Counted from the first letter of the stretch, positions 18,647 through 27,619 are shown. The stretch is 64,000 bases of DNA from CAZOOK01 sp964581385 (GCA_964581385.1 CAZOOK010000012.1:62001-126000), one strand, 5' to 3'. Translations and numbers: made by a program. Notes: a model not told the origin generated them from the sequence alone.

Positions 18647-19447
18647 TTACCGCGCCGTTGCCGCGACGGGAACGGCTGCTGTGGTCGGTGCGATCGGTTC
18701 CGGCGCAGCGGACGGAGCGGCGTGTTCGGCACCGTAGTCCGGAGAACGATTGACTGTCACCGTGTGCGACGCTGCTTCCGGAAATGCGTCGGCGATGGTT
18801 CCGTGAGCTTCTTTCGGGGCGGACGCCCGCTCCGCCACAAAGGGCAGCGAAAAGTGCACATTTGCCGGTTCGGAAGCCGGCAGCCGGTCGAGCGCCTTCG
18901 AGAACCGCCTGAACGAGTCCTGCAGCTGCGCGGGTGGCTTGCCCTGGTTGGCTTCGACGAACGCTGCGACGGCTTGCTGTACTTGTAGAGCACGCAGGGT
19001 TTCCGCCACCGTCTTGTCGTTCACGTCGGCGAAGAAGAACGTTGTCGTCAACTGGCACTTCTTCATGTACGCGATGAATGCGTCCACGTCGCGTGTGCCC
19101 GGGTAGGCGACGCAGTGTTTCCAGATCGAATCGACGAACTTGCCGATCCGGCTTGCCATCAGCCGCAGGTAATCATCAAGCTCGCCGTCGAAATTGGATG
19201 TAAACATTAGATACGACGACTTGAGGTGTTCCTCCCGCGCCGGACTACCGACGAAGATCACGTCCTCCAACACGACCAGCCGGCAAAAATGCGTGAACTG
19301 CACTTTCGTGAATGGACTCCCCGGACCGGCCGGCAGTTCGGCCAGACCGGCCCGCAGCGCCGCCACATGCGAAACGCGCGCCTTTGGGTTGAGCTTGATC
19401 GGCGACAGAATTGTCAGACCGTACGTTGAACCATTTTTGTTGGCCAT
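18647..19447 (-). CDS. Unknown protein, paralogue of the preceding operon gene (DyP-associated)
   Basis: 266 residues starting MANKNGSTYG. I do not recognise a named family. It is clearly related to the 198-residue product just upstream: both begin M-x-N-x-N-G-x-T-Y, have a His-Phe-x-Arg block (QFTHFCRLVVL / SFIHFARWVII), then FTSNFDGELDDYL / FCSNFNGTWNQYI and an IW-x(4-5)-YP block. The C-terminal 70 residues are rich in Ala, Pro and Thr and look disordered. The alternating hydrophobic strands and SNF-(D/N)-G turn recall dimeric alpha-beta barrel folds such as those in DyP and chlorite dismutase, but that is inference. An ATG 15 nt upstream is possible. Confidence 0.7.
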   Translation of the reverse strand: MANKNGSTYGLTILSPIKLNPKARVSHVAALRAGLAELPAGPGSPFTKVQFTHFCRLVVLEDVIFVGSPAREEHLKSSYLMFTSNFDGELDDYLRLMASRIGKFVDSIWKHCVAYPGTRDVDAFIAYMKKCQLTTTFFFADVNDKTVAETLRALQVQQAVAAFVEANQGKPPAQLQDSFRRFSKALDRLPASEPANVHFSLPFVAERASAPKEAHGTIADAFPEAASHTVTVNRSPDYGAEHAAPSAAPEPIAPTTAAVPVAATAR

Positions 19448-19500
19448 GTCCGCTCCCTTCAATGTCGCGGCGATTCGATTGCTCTGCTATGTGATCGCCA

Positions 19501-20097
19501 TCAGGTCCCAACCGGGGCCGGCCCCAGCGAACCGAGATCGCCCTGCACATCGACGACGAAGCGTCGATACGCCGCAGCGAACGCCTCGGCATCGAGCTCG
19601 GCGCTGTCGTCTCGGAATTCATCCAGTGCCGCGCTGACGCGGTGCGCAGCCTTGACATCATTGGTCGCGGCGGTCGGATAAGCGTTGTAGTAGTAGTCCG
19701 TGTCGAACTGGACGCGGCTGATGTATTGCTTGAAATCCGTGATCGGAATCGCCATCGGATATTTCAGGCTCCAGCGCCAGATCGCGTCGAGTCCGTACGA
19801 CAGCACCGAGGAAAACGCATCGATGTACTGGTTCCAGGTGCCGTTGAAGTTGCTGCAGAACAGCAGATAGTCGTAGTGGAGCCGGTCGCGCTCCTGCTCG
19901 CCGCCGACGTGCGGGAATTGGTCATGGCTGATGATGACCCAGCGCGCGAAGTGGATGAAGGAGAGGTTTTTCAGACCGATCTGCAGTGGCGGGATGGCCC
20001 CGACCGCGAAAAAAACCAAGCGCAGAACCGGCGTTTTCCAGCGCGGCATCGGCGTGATGACATTCATCGCGTAAGTCTTGCCGTTGATATTGGTCAT
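19501..20097 (-). CDS. Unknown protein, first gene of the DyP operon
   Basis: 198 residues, no signal peptide. Related to the next gene along most of its length (see the shared blocks there), without the low-complexity tail. ATG at 20097 has GGAAG about 8 nt upstream. It heads a three-gene minus-strand group ending in the DyP peroxidase, so the pair may be partners, cargo adaptors or substrate-handling proteins for the peroxidase (inference from context only). Confidence 0.72.
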   Translation of the reverse strand: MTNINGKTYAMNVITPMPRWKTPVLRLVFFAVGAIPPLQIGLKNLSFIHFARWVIISHDQFPHVGGEQERDRLHYDYLLFCSNFNGTWNQYIDAFSSVLSYGLDAIWRWSLKYPMAIPITDFKQYISRVQFDTDYYYNAYPTAATNDVKAAHRVSAALDEFRDDSAELDAEAFAAAYRRFVVDVQGDLGSLGPAPVGT

Positions 20098-20303
20098 GTG
20101 GCGCTTCCCTGTTCAGACCGCCGACGACGCGGGCGCACTGTAGCACTTCAAACGGGATGATGCCCAAGGCAATGATGCAGGCTGACAGGAATTTCGCCTG
20201 GCTCCACGGGCTCTCCGTAGTGGAAACGGAATTTGTGAGTTGGATGTGCCATTGCCGCCTGCGCCGCCTTGGTCGAGCGGCCGCCATGAGACGTTAATTC
20301 ACG

Positions 20304-20325
20304 ATTTCGCGCGGCTGCGCGAAAT
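20304..20325. terminator. Hairpin downstream of the propeller gene
   Basis: Perfect 9-bp stem ATTTCGCGC / GCGCGAAAT with a GGCT loop, 22 nt past the stop at 20347 on the minus strand. No T-run follows, so it may be a weak terminator or an RNA 3'-end protector. The rest of the 20098-20346 gap shows nothing else I can name. Confidence 0.45.
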
Positions 20326-20346
20326 TGGCTGCTACACGTGCGGTGG

Positions 20347-21369
20347 TTATCGCCAGGCCATATCCGGCTTGAACAGAGACAAGGCGTTGCCGTACGTCGA
20401 CGTCGGGCTCCCGTTCAAGGGCCCCTTCTCGGTGACCAGCCACACCGACTGATCGAACAGCGGCGGCTGACCGATGGCGACCGACGAAGGCAGGTCGAAG
20501 CTGCCATCTGCGGTTCGGGCGATGACTTTGCCTTTGCGATCGATTTTGGCCAGCGCGCGACCGTAAATGATCGCGGTCAAGAAGCTTTCTCCGTCGAGTC
20601 CGATGTCGTCCAGCGGGCTGAGAGACACGCTGGCAAACAGGCGCGGCGTTCCCGGCGAGCCATCCGCACGGATTCTGACAGTCGTGATCGCGCCCACCGA
20701 GAAGGGCCGCAACGAGGCATCGGTCACATACAGCATGCGCCCGCGACTACGCAGGCCGTTCGGGATGAGAAGACCGCTCTTCAGCCAGTCCACCTGTTCG
20801 GTGACGGTGAGCGGATCATCCTGAGCGAAGCGCACGCGGACGATTTTCGGAGCTGGTCTTGGGCCGCCCACCGGCAGCGGACCATTGATGATGTAAAGCT
20901 CGCCGTCGGGACCCGCTGCCATACCATTGGCGGACGTGATGCCGAGCGCATGGATGGGCGTCAGCGCCAGCGGTACCTGGTCGAGGCGTGCCGCATAGAG
21001 CCCACCATCGAACGTGGCGGCGTACAGTACGCTGCCAATCTGCGCTACGCCGGTGAAGTTGCCAGTGCCGTCGTACAGCGGTACACCGCGATAGCCGCTG
21101 CCGCCGGCGCTGTCGTCGCGGACGATTTCGAAAACATTGGTGCCGCCGCTGACGAACAGGCGCCCGTCAGTGGAGAACAGAATGTTTTCCGCATAAGGAA
21201 TATCGACGAGGCGAGTTTTGGTGCCGCGAATAATGGGAGCACCTGTTTGTTTCGTTCTTGCCATCGTGGCTGCGTCCGCAGAAAGGGCGAGAGCAATTCC
21301 GAAAATGCCGGCAAGCAGGGCCAATGTGAAGTAGGCTGAGCGGAGAGCGACGCCCTGAAAATGAATCAT
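20347..21369 (-). CDS. Secreted six-bladed propeller protein (SMP-30/gluconolactonase-like)
   Basis: 340 residues with a hydrophobic N-terminal segment (residues 12-33) that looks like a signal peptide ending in SADA. The remainder is a beta-propeller with blade motifs such as NILFSTDGRLFVSGG, VLYAATFDGGLYAARL, NGMAAGPDGELYIINGP, NGLRSRGRMLYVTDAS and GLDGESFLTAII. The NG-M-A and D-A-S positions fit the metal-binding residues of SMP-30-like lactonases, but specific residues cannot be confirmed. The substrate is unknown. AGGA precedes the ATG. Confidence 0.75.
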   Translation of the reverse strand: MIHFQGVALRSAYFTLALLAGIFGIALALSADAATMARTKQTGAPIIRGTKTRLVDIPYAENILFSTDGRLFVSGGTNVFEIVRDDSAGGSGYRGVPLYDGTGNFTGVAQIGSVLYAATFDGGLYAARLDQVPLALTPIHALGITSANGMAAGPDGELYIINGPLPVGGPRPAPKIVRVRFAQDDPLTVTEQVDWLKSGLLIPNGLRSRGRMLYVTDASLRPFSVGAITTVRIRADGSPGTPRLFASVSLSPLDDIGLDGESFLTAIIYGRALAKIDRKGKVIARTADGSFDLPSSVAIGQPPLFDQSVWLVTEKGPLNGSPTSTYGNALSLFKPDMAWR

Positions 21370-21435
21370 TAATTTTGTCCTAGGAGTAATGTCTTTCGGT
21401 GAATCCGTGGCGGATATCCTGAGTCTGACGGGCTA

Positions 21436-22302
21436 CTAGCCCGCCGATTCGGCCCGCAGCGTGGTGCCCCCTGGGGGGATCGCGCGTACGTTTAGATCCA
21501 TCCGCGGATACGGAATTTCGATACCTTCCGCGTCGAAGCGCAGCTTCACGTTTTCGTAAAGCTGACACTGTACATTCCACCAGTCGTCGAAGTTCACGCA
21601 AGCGCGCACGGATAAATCCACAGAACTGGCCCCCAGTGCCTTGACCACCACCGCCACCGGCAGATCCTTGAGAATGCGCGGCTCATTCGCCAGCAGCTCA
21701 TCGAGGATGTGCTTGGCTTTCAGCAGATCGGCGTCATAGGAGATGCTGATCGTAAGATCAAGCCGCCGCCACTTGTTGCGCGTGAAATTGGTAATGGTGT
21801 CGCCCCACACCTTCGCATTCGGCAGGTGCAGTTGCTGATTCTCGGTGTTGGTCAGCATGGTGGAGAAGATGTTGACCTCGGTGACGTACCCGGTTTCGCC
21901 GCCGGCCTTCACCAATTCACCAACCCGGATCGGGCGGAACACGATCAGCAATACGCCGGCGGCGAACGAAGCAAGCTGATTTTGCAGCGCCAGGCCGATG
22001 GCCAGCGCCGCGCCGCCGAGCACCGCGGCGGCGGACGTCGTGTCGATGCCGATCTTTCCGAGCGCAGCGATGACGACGACAGTTACGCCGAGCGCGGCCA
22101 GCACCTTTTCGAGGAAGCGCACCAGTGTTTCGTCGGCCTGCGCGCGACGCATCGCACGCGTGACCAGCTTGACCAGCAACCGCACGGCCAGACGGCCGGC
22201 GTAGAAGATGAGCGCCGCCATTAAGAATTTGATGGCGATGTCAATCGCCAGTTCGGCGAAGCGGTCCGGATTACGGAACTGTTCGGGCGATATAAGGGTC
22301 AT
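21436..22302 (-). CDS. Small-conductance mechanosensitive channel (MscS)
   Basis: 288 residues, the size of E. coli MscS. N-terminal helices span residues 15-110; the pore helix TM3 is GGAALAIGLALQNQLASFAAGVLLIVFRPIRVGE, with the alanine/glycine packing typical of the pore, followed by the beta domain (YVTEVNIFSTMLTNTENQQLHLPNAKV) and the C-terminal alpha/beta domain. Releases osmolytes on hypo-osmotic shock. The ATG at 22302 was chosen because upstream codons run into the repeat element. Confidence 0.92.
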   Translation of the reverse strand: MTLISPEQFRNPDRFAELAIDIAIKFLMAALIFYAGRLAVRLLVKLVTRAMRRAQADETLVRFLEKVLAALGVTVVVIAALGKIGIDTTSAAAVLGGAALAIGLALQNQLASFAAGVLLIVFRPIRVGELVKAGGETGYVTEVNIFSTMLTNTENQQLHLPNAKVWGDTITNFTRNKWRRLDLTISISYDADLLKAKHILDELLANEPRILKDLPVAVVVKALGASSVDLSVRACVNFDDWWNVQCQLYENVKLRFDAEGIEIPYPRMDLNVRAIPPGGTTLRAESAG

Positions 22303-22336
22303 GTCTGCTTCTGGATGTCTCGCCAATGGTTTAGTG

Positions 22337-22607
22337 TAGAGCGTGTTATGCACTTTTGGATCGCTGCGACGGCCTCTGCGCGGGCGCAGCGCAAGGAACG
22401 GGCGACGCAGTGTACTTGACGTACGTAAGGAGCCCGAGACACGGCGATGCGCCCGCGCAAAGGCCGTCCCTTCGGGTTGCACCTAAAATGGCGCCAGCCG
22501 GCGTTGCAGGCCTTGGAAATGGGAACCACCATGCCCTGCGGCCTGTGCCTTGGCCAGCGCCATTTTGGGCAGCAACGCAGCGATCCAAAAGTGCATGACG
22601 CGCTCTA
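22337..22607. repeat. 271-bp structured inverted-repeat element, copy A
   Basis: Ends are inverted copies of about 32 nt with two mismatches: 22337-22368 beginning TAGAGCG and 22576-22607 ending CGCTCTA, TA outermost on both sides. Inside are a long stem (22371-22388 with 22448-22465), a short stem at TGTACTTGACGTAC, a CCC-TTC-GGG hairpin near 22468-22476, and AAAATGGCGC / GCGCCATTTT (22485-22494 with 22557-22566). Exactly as long as copy B at 40159. It fills the mscS/hydrolase gap. Open frames inside have no coding character. Confidence 0.88.
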
Positions 22608-22662
22608 ATAGCAATCAATAATTCCAAGGAGGCAGGCCGCGGAGTTCGCGCGGCGATCAACA

Positions 22663-23532
22663 ATGGCGAGCGCCGAACTCACCCCCCAATTCATTCGCGC
22701 GAATGGACTCAATTTCGCCTATCTCTCGCAGGGCGAGGGCCCGCTGGTGTTGTGCCTGCACGGCTTTCCGGATACCGCATGGAGTTTTCGTGATTTGCTA
22801 TCGCGGCTGGCGGATGCCGGTTACCACGCTGTGGCACCGTTCATGCGCGGCTACCCGCCCACCGAATTGCCGAAGGATGGCGACTACGGTGTGCTGGCGC
22901 TCGGCCGCGATGTGATCGCATTGATCGAGGATTTCGGTGTGCCGCAAGCGTACCTGGTCGGTCACGACTGGGGCGCGGCGGCAACATACGCGGCTGCGGC
23001 ACTGCGGCCGGACCGCGTACGTCGCTGTGTGACCGCAGCGCTGCCGCACTTGCGGCGATTCATGTTGCGCCCGACCTTGAAGCAGCTGCGCGCTGCGAGC
23101 TATATGCTCAAATTCCAGATTCCACGCTGGTCCGAACGCCGCATCGCGAAGGATGATTTCGCATGGTTACGGCAATTGGGCGAACAGGCGTCGCCAGGCT
23201 GGCATCCAACCGAAGACGTGCTGGCGCCAGTGCGCGCGGCGCTGGCTGATCCGGCGCGGTTGCACGCCGCTCTCTCGTATTACCGTGCAATTCCGGCGTC
23301 GTTGTTCAAGCGCGAGGTGATAACGCAGGTGCTCAAGCCGCTGCAGGTGCCGACGCGGCTCATCTATGGCGAAAACGACGGCGTGGTTCTGCCCGAAATG
23401 TTTGAAGGGCAGGAACACTTATTCGCTGCCGGCTACGATCTGGTGGGGCTGCCGGGCGTCGGACATTTCATGCATCTGGAGGCGCCGGAGGTTTTCGCGA
23501 CCAAGGTCATCGAGTTTTTGCGCGCAGGTTGA
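22663..23532 (+). CDS. Alpha/beta hydrolase, epoxide-hydrolase-like
   Basis: 289 residues with the fold's signposts: oxyanion block LCLHGFPDTAWSF (HGFPD), nucleophile elbow VGHDWGAAATY with Asp as nucleophile, acid in YGENDGVV and His in GVGHFMHLEAPE. HGxP plus an Asp nucleophile points to epoxide hydrolases or haloalkane dehalogenases; the two lid tyrosines of epoxide hydrolases cannot be assigned with certainty. No signal peptide. It stands alone, starting 55 nt after repeat copy A. Confidence 0.85.
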   Translation: MASAELTPQFIRANGLNFAYLSQGEGPLVLCLHGFPDTAWSFRDLLSRLADAGYHAVAPFMRGYPPTELPKDGDYGVLALGRDVIALIEDFGVPQAYLVGHDWGAAATYAAAALRPDRVRRCVTAALPHLRRFMLRPTLKQLRAASYMLKFQIPRWSERRIAKDDFAWLRQLGEQASPGWHPTEDVLAPVRAALADPARLHAALSYYRAIPASLFKREVITQVLKPLQVPTRLIYGENDGVVLPEMFEGQEHLFAAGYDLVGLPGVGHFMHLEAPEVFATKVIEFLRAG

Positions 23533-23659
23533 TGCGGATGCTGCTCTAAGGCCGCCGGCAGCAAAAAAATCGCCGCACTCGCGGTTTCGCGAATGCGACG
23601 ATTGATCCGACGACAGATTCTGCCAACCGCGACGGTGCTGTCGGCGGTTGCGGAAGCGC

Positions 23660-24874
23660 TTAGTGGCTTAGCTTCGAGAACACCAGCGTACCGTTGGTGC
23701 CACCGAAGCCGAAGCTGTTCGACATCACCGTATGCAATGGCTTCTCGACCAGCTTGCGCACGATCGGCAACCCTTCTGCCTGCGGATCGAGCTGCTCGAT
23801 GTTGACCGACGGTCCAACGAAGCCCTGTTCCAGCATCAGCAGCGAGTAGATCGCTTCCTGTACGCCGGCCGCGCCTAGCGAGTGACCGCTCAGCGATTTG
23901 GTCGAGTTGATCAGCGGTGCCTTGGCGCCGAACACCTCCTTGATCGCGCCGAGTTCGGCGTTGTCGCCGACCGGCGTGGAAGTGCCGTGCGTATTGAGGT
24001 AGTCGACCGGCGTCTTGACGGTACTCATTGCCTGTTTCATGCAGCGGATCGCGCCTTCGCCGGACGGCGCGACCATGTCGTAGCCGTCAGAGGTGGCGCC
24101 GAAGCCGACCAGCTCCGCGTAGATCTTCGCGCCGCGCTTGCGCGCGTGCTCGAATTCCTCGAGCACCAGCATGCCGCCGCCGCCGGCGATGACAAAGCCG
24201 TCGCGGTTGGCATCGAACGCGCGCGAGGCTTTCTCGGGCGTATCGTTGTACTTGCTGGACATGGCGCCCATGGCGTCGAACAGCATCGACAATTGCCAGC
24301 TTTCCTCTTCACCGCCGCCGGCGAAGACGATGTCCTGCTGGTCCCACTGGATCAGCTGTGCGCCGTGTGCGATGCAGTGCGCGCTGGTCGCGCAGGCCGA
24401 GGTGATGGAGTAGTTGACGCCCTTGATTCCGAACGGCGTCGCCAGGCAGGCCGAGACGGTGCTGCCCATCACGCGCGGCACCATGAACGGGCCGACGCGC
24501 TTGATGCCCTTCGCCCGCAGGATGTCGCATGCGTCGACTTGGTTGGCGCTGGAGGCGCCGCCGGAGCCGGCGACGAGACCAACGCGCGGATCTGAAATCG
24601 CTTCGCGACTCAGTCCTGCGTCCTCGATCGCCTGTTCCATCGACAAGTATGCGTACGCAGGCGCATCGCCCATGAAACGTCGCACGCGGCGGTCGACCGC
24701 GGCTTCCAGATCGATGTCCGGCCGCCCGGATACCCGGCTGCGCATGCCGAGCTCGGCATACTTCGGATTGAACCGTATGCCCGAACGCCCTTCTTTGAGA
24801 CTGGCGGTAACTTCCGCTTTTGATTTTCCGAGACAGGACATGATGCCCATCCCCGTGACGACGACACGACGCAT
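23660..24874 (-). CDS. fabB: 3-oxoacyl-ACP synthase I
   Basis: KAS I condensing enzyme, needed with FabA for unsaturated fatty acids. 404 residues. The Cys-His-His triad is visible: SACATSAHC (nucleophile Cys), LNTHGTSTPVGD and SLSGHSLGAAG. Start MRRVVVTGMGIMSCLG is typical. It follows fabA by 14 nt, the standard anaerobic unsaturated-fatty-acid operon of gammaproteobacteria. Confidence 0.97.
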   Translation of the reverse strand: MRRVVVTGMGIMSCLGKSKAEVTASLKEGRSGIRFNPKYAELGMRSRVSGRPDIDLEAAVDRRVRRFMGDAPAYAYLSMEQAIEDAGLSREAISDPRVGLVAGSGGASSANQVDACDILRAKGIKRVGPFMVPRVMGSTVSACLATPFGIKGVNYSITSACATSAHCIAHGAQLIQWDQQDIVFAGGGEEESWQLSMLFDAMGAMSSKYNDTPEKASRAFDANRDGFVIAGGGGMLVLEEFEHARKRGAKIYAELVGFGATSDGYDMVAPSGEGAIRCMKQAMSTVKTPVDYLNTHGTSTPVGDNAELGAIKEVFGAKAPLINSTKSLSGHSLGAAGVQEAIYSLLMLEQGFVGPSVNIEQLDPQAEGLPIVRKLVEKPLHTVMSNSFGFGGTNGTLVFSKLSH

Positions 24875-24888
24875 GACACTCCCCCTCT

Positions 24889-25404
24889 TTAGAAGCCTTC
24901 CGTGGACGTGAACAGTCCTACCTTCAGATCCGCGGCCGTGTAAATTTCACGACCATCTACTGACATTGAGCCGTCGGCGATGCCCATCACCAGTCTGCGT
25001 TCGATGACGCGCTTGATGTTAATGTTATACGTCACTGTTTTCATAGTCGGGAGCACCTGGCCGAAGAATTTCACTTCGCCGGCGCCGAGCGCGCGTCCGC
25101 GCCCGGGGTTGCCGCGCCAGCCGAGAAAGAAGCCGAGGATCTGCCACATTGCATCCAATCCCAGACAGCCCGGCATCACCGGGTCGGTCTCGAAATGGCA
25201 GCCGAAGAACCATAGGTCCGGCTTGATATCCAACTCGGCGATGATCTCGCCTTTGCCGTGTGCGCCGCCTTCATCCGTGATTTTGACGATGCGATCCATC
25301 ATCAGCATGTTCGGCAGTGGCAATCGGGCGTTGCCCGGTCCAAACATCTCGCCGCGGGCGCACGCGATAAGCTCTGAATATGCGAAAGAATTTTTTTTAG
25401 TCAT
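24889..25404 (-). CDS. fabA: 3-hydroxydecanoyl-ACP dehydratase/isomerase
   Basis: Bifunctional hot-dog enzyme introducing the cis double bond at C10. 171 residues, as in E. coli. Active-site His is in FFGCHFETDPVMPGCLGLDA, which also holds the catalytic Asp. Upstream, AGAG/GAAC precedes the ATG. Likely regulated at the divergent region 25405-25801, where I see no clear FabR or FadR box. Confidence 0.97.
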   Translation of the reverse strand: MTKKNSFAYSELIACARGEMFGPGNARLPLPNMLMMDRIVKITDEGGAHGKGEIIAELDIKPDLWFFGCHFETDPVMPGCLGLDAMWQILGFFLGWRGNPGRGRALGAGEVKFFGQVLPTMKTVTYNINIKRVIERRLVMGIADGSMSVDGREIYTAADLKVGLFTSTEGF

Positions 25405-25801
25405 CTAGATCGTTCTCTATGGGGCGGCCACCGCCTGCGCGGATGGGCACGCGGTTTTGTCAGACCCCTGGGCTCACTATTCATATTCGGGACCAATCGC
25501 CGGCACTGCTGTCCGTTATCGTCTTGTGGGTCGCGATTCCAAGGCTGCGACATAGCTATCGACGGCAAAGTCCCCCCCAACCGAGAGATTACATGATTTG
25601 AGGCGCGCCGCGCCGGAACAGGCGGTTTGTTGCGGATTTGTTGCGCCGCGATGGTCGGCTCCCAGCCCGCATCCGGCGGAACCCGCTTGCCGATAAGGGG
25701 TCCACTGGAAAGCCGATCTGCGGTGCCGGATCGCTGCAACCAGGTTGTCATAACCAACTTACCGCGGAGCCGACGCCGCATCGGTTCGCTGTGCCACGAC
25801 T
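25405..25801. promoter_or_regulatory. Divergent promoter region fabA / mscS-like gene
   Basis: 397 bp with no credible gene. The only structure noted is a 9-bp direct repeat TTTGTTGCG at 25626-25634 and 25637-25645, an 11-bp period that puts both copies on one face of the helix, possibly an activator or repressor site. Confidence 0.4.
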
Positions 25802-26905
25802 ATGAAAGAGCTGCTTCGCCTGGATCGAACACTGCTGCATAACCCGCTCAGTGACTGGCTGATCGCCGCCGGTTTGACGCTGGTCATGATTCTGGCGATG
25901 TCTTTGATCAAGCCGGTGCTGGTCCGCAGGCTGTCAAAACTGGCGCGACGCACCGATACGCAGTTGGACGACGCGCTGGTCAAGGCGATTCAGGCGACGA
26001 GCACGTGGCTGGTCGCCGTGCTCGCCGTGTCCTTCGGCAGCCGTTATCTCGATCTGCCGCATAGAACCGAAAAAGTATTGGATGAAATCGCCACTGCCAC
26101 GTTATTCGTGCAGGGAGGGCTGTGGCTTAGCGTCCTGCTTGAACAATGGCTCACGCGGACGCGGACACAGGCGATGAAAGTCGATGGTGCGGCGGCGACC
26201 ACGCTAACTGGCCTTGGCTACGTTGCGCGGATCGCGCTGTGGGCGGTCGTGTTGCTGCTGATGCTCGACAACCTCGGCGTCAACGTTACGGCATTGGTCG
26301 CGAGCCTGGGCATTGGTGGTATCGCCATGGCGCTTGCCGTACAGAACATTCTCGGCGATCTGCTCGCTTCGTTTTCGATCGTCATCGACAAACCGCTTGT
26401 GCTCGGCGATTTCATTATCGTCGACAGCTACATGGGATCAGTTGAACACATCGGGCTCAAGACCACGCGCATCCGCAGCCTCGGCGGCGAGCTGATCATT
26501 TTTTCCAACAGCGATCTTTTGAAAGCGCGCCTGCGCAACTATAAGTTGATGCGCGAGCGGCGCAACGTTTTCACCTTCGGCGTGCTTTACCAGACCACTG
26601 CTGACCAGCTTGAACGCATTCCACAAATCGTACGCAGCATCATTGAAGCGCAGCCGCTGGTGCGCTTCGATCGCGCGCACTTCAAGGAATTCGGAGATTC
26701 GGCGTATACCTTTGAAGTCGTCTACTGGATGCTTGATCCTGATTTCAACAAGTACATGGATGCGCAGCAGGTGATCAATCTGGCGATGGTGCGCGAATTT
26801 ACCGAAGCCGGTATCGGCTTCGCATATCCATCGCGGTCTCTGTACATCGAAGGACCGGTGAGATTCGAGCGGAAAAAGCGAGACGAGTCGCGCGGATCGG
26901 TTTGA
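25802..26905 (+). CDS. MscS-family mechanosensitive ion channel, larger type
   Basis: 367 residues, four to five transmembrane helices before the pore (about residues 18-40, 75-90, 100-115, 140-160). The TM3-like pore reads ALVASLGIGGIAMALAVQNILGDLLASFSIVIDKPLVLGDFI, then the beta domain GSVEHIGLKTTRIRSLGGELIIFSNSDLLKARLRNYK. Family role is tension-gated solute release; specialised members gate poorly, so the exact role is open. Paralogue of the MscS at 21436-22302 with a different architecture. Confidence 0.9.
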   Translation: MKELLRLDRTLLHNPLSDWLIAAGLTLVMILAMSLIKPVLVRRLSKLARRTDTQLDDALVKAIQATSTWLVAVLAVSFGSRYLDLPHRTEKVLDEIATATLFVQGGLWLSVLLEQWLTRTRTQAMKVDGAAATTLTGLGYVARIALWAVVLLLMLDNLGVNVTALVASLGIGGIAMALAVQNILGDLLASFSIVIDKPLVLGDFIIVDSYMGSVEHIGLKTTRIRSLGGELIIFSNSDLLKARLRNYKLMRERRNVFTFGVLYQTTADQLERIPQIVRSIIEAQPLVRFDRAHFKEFGDSAYTFEVVYWMLDPDFNKYMDAQQVINLAMVREFTEAGIGFAYPSRSLYIEGPVRFERKKRDESRGSV

Positions 26906-26923
26906 GCCGGAGCGCGTGAAGCT

Positions 26924-27394
26924 TCAGGCCGTGATTTTCTTCTTGCGTGGAGTGCGCGCGCCGTGGCGTGCTCGCTGCTCCTGCACTTGCCCGCCACCGG
27001 CGATTGGCGGAATCCGCGCACGTAACCATGTCGAGAATTCCCCAACGCCGAGCCGACCTTCGGCGAGTGCAATCACGACGGGGAATATTTCCACATTTTC
27101 TGCGGCGAGTGAGGCACCATTCAGTTCAATGAAAATTTCGCAAGCGACAATAGCCGTACGCTTGTTCCCATCGACGAAAGGATGATTGCGCGCGAGACTG
27201 TGAGCCAGACTAGCGGCAAGATCAGCCAGATCGGGCGCTGGGTCGCCATAGGCATGGAGTTGCTGCGGCCGCGCGAGTGCGGATTCGAGCAAGCCTTCGT
27301 CGCGCACACCGGAGCTACCACGGTGTTCGGCGAGCTGGCGGTCGTGGATAGCGAGCGCCAGTTTTTTCTCGATCCAGACGATCATGGTGGACAT
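26924..27394 (-). CDS. doc: Doc-type Fic-fold toxin
   Basis: 156 residues. The Fic signature NHPFVDGNKRTA (HxFxDGNKR) marks the Doc branch, whose founding member phosphorylates EF-Tu and stalls translation. N-terminal VRDEGLLESALARPQQ is typical. It ends about 25 residues beyond the Doc fold with a basic tail of Arg and Lys (ending RTPRKKKITA), not seen in P1 Doc. Starts one base after the antitoxin stop, so the pair is co-translated. An alternative start lies three codons in. Confidence 0.9.
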   Translation of the reverse strand: MSTMIVWIEKKLALAIHDRQLAEHRGSSGVRDEGLLESALARPQQLHAYGDPAPDLADLAASLAHSLARNHPFVDGNKRTAIVACEIFIELNGASLAAENVEIFPVVIALAEGRLGVGEFSTWLRARIPPIAGGGQVQEQRARHGARTPRKKKITA

Positions 27395-27619
27395 TCAGTT
27401 ATCGGCAAGCTTACGGAGAAGCGTGCGGCGCTTGCGCATGACGCGCTCCGCGATTTCCATCTGCGCCTCGAATTCCGGATCATGCGGCGTCAATTTGATG
27501 CCGTCCGGCGTTTCCACGGCGTAGAGCGTGTCACCCTTTTCCACACGCAGTTTGGCCAGCAGTTCCTTGGGCAGGACGACGCCGGCGGAGTTGCCTACGG
27601 TGGTGATCTTGAGTCTCAT
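27395..27619 (-). CDS. AbrB/MazE/SpoVT-type antitoxin
   Basis: 74 residues: swapped-hairpin DNA-binding domain at 1-48 (LKITTVGNSAGVVLPKELLAKLRVEKGDTLYAVETPDGIKL pattern) and a C-terminal helical tail that should bind the toxin. Located immediately before doc. Pairing of an AbrB-type antitoxin with a Doc toxin is a known alternative to Phd-Doc. Expected to repress its own promoter at the palindrome 18 nt upstream. Confidence 0.9.
   Translation of the reverse strand: MRLKITTVGNSAGVVLPKELLAKLRVEKGDTLYAVETPDGIKLTPHDPEFEAQMEIAERVMRKRRTLLRKLADN

Noticed and set aside
22346..22663. Minus-strand frame of about 105 codons inside repeat copy A
   Set aside because: Same reason: it spans the inverted repeat and has no coding features or ribosome site.
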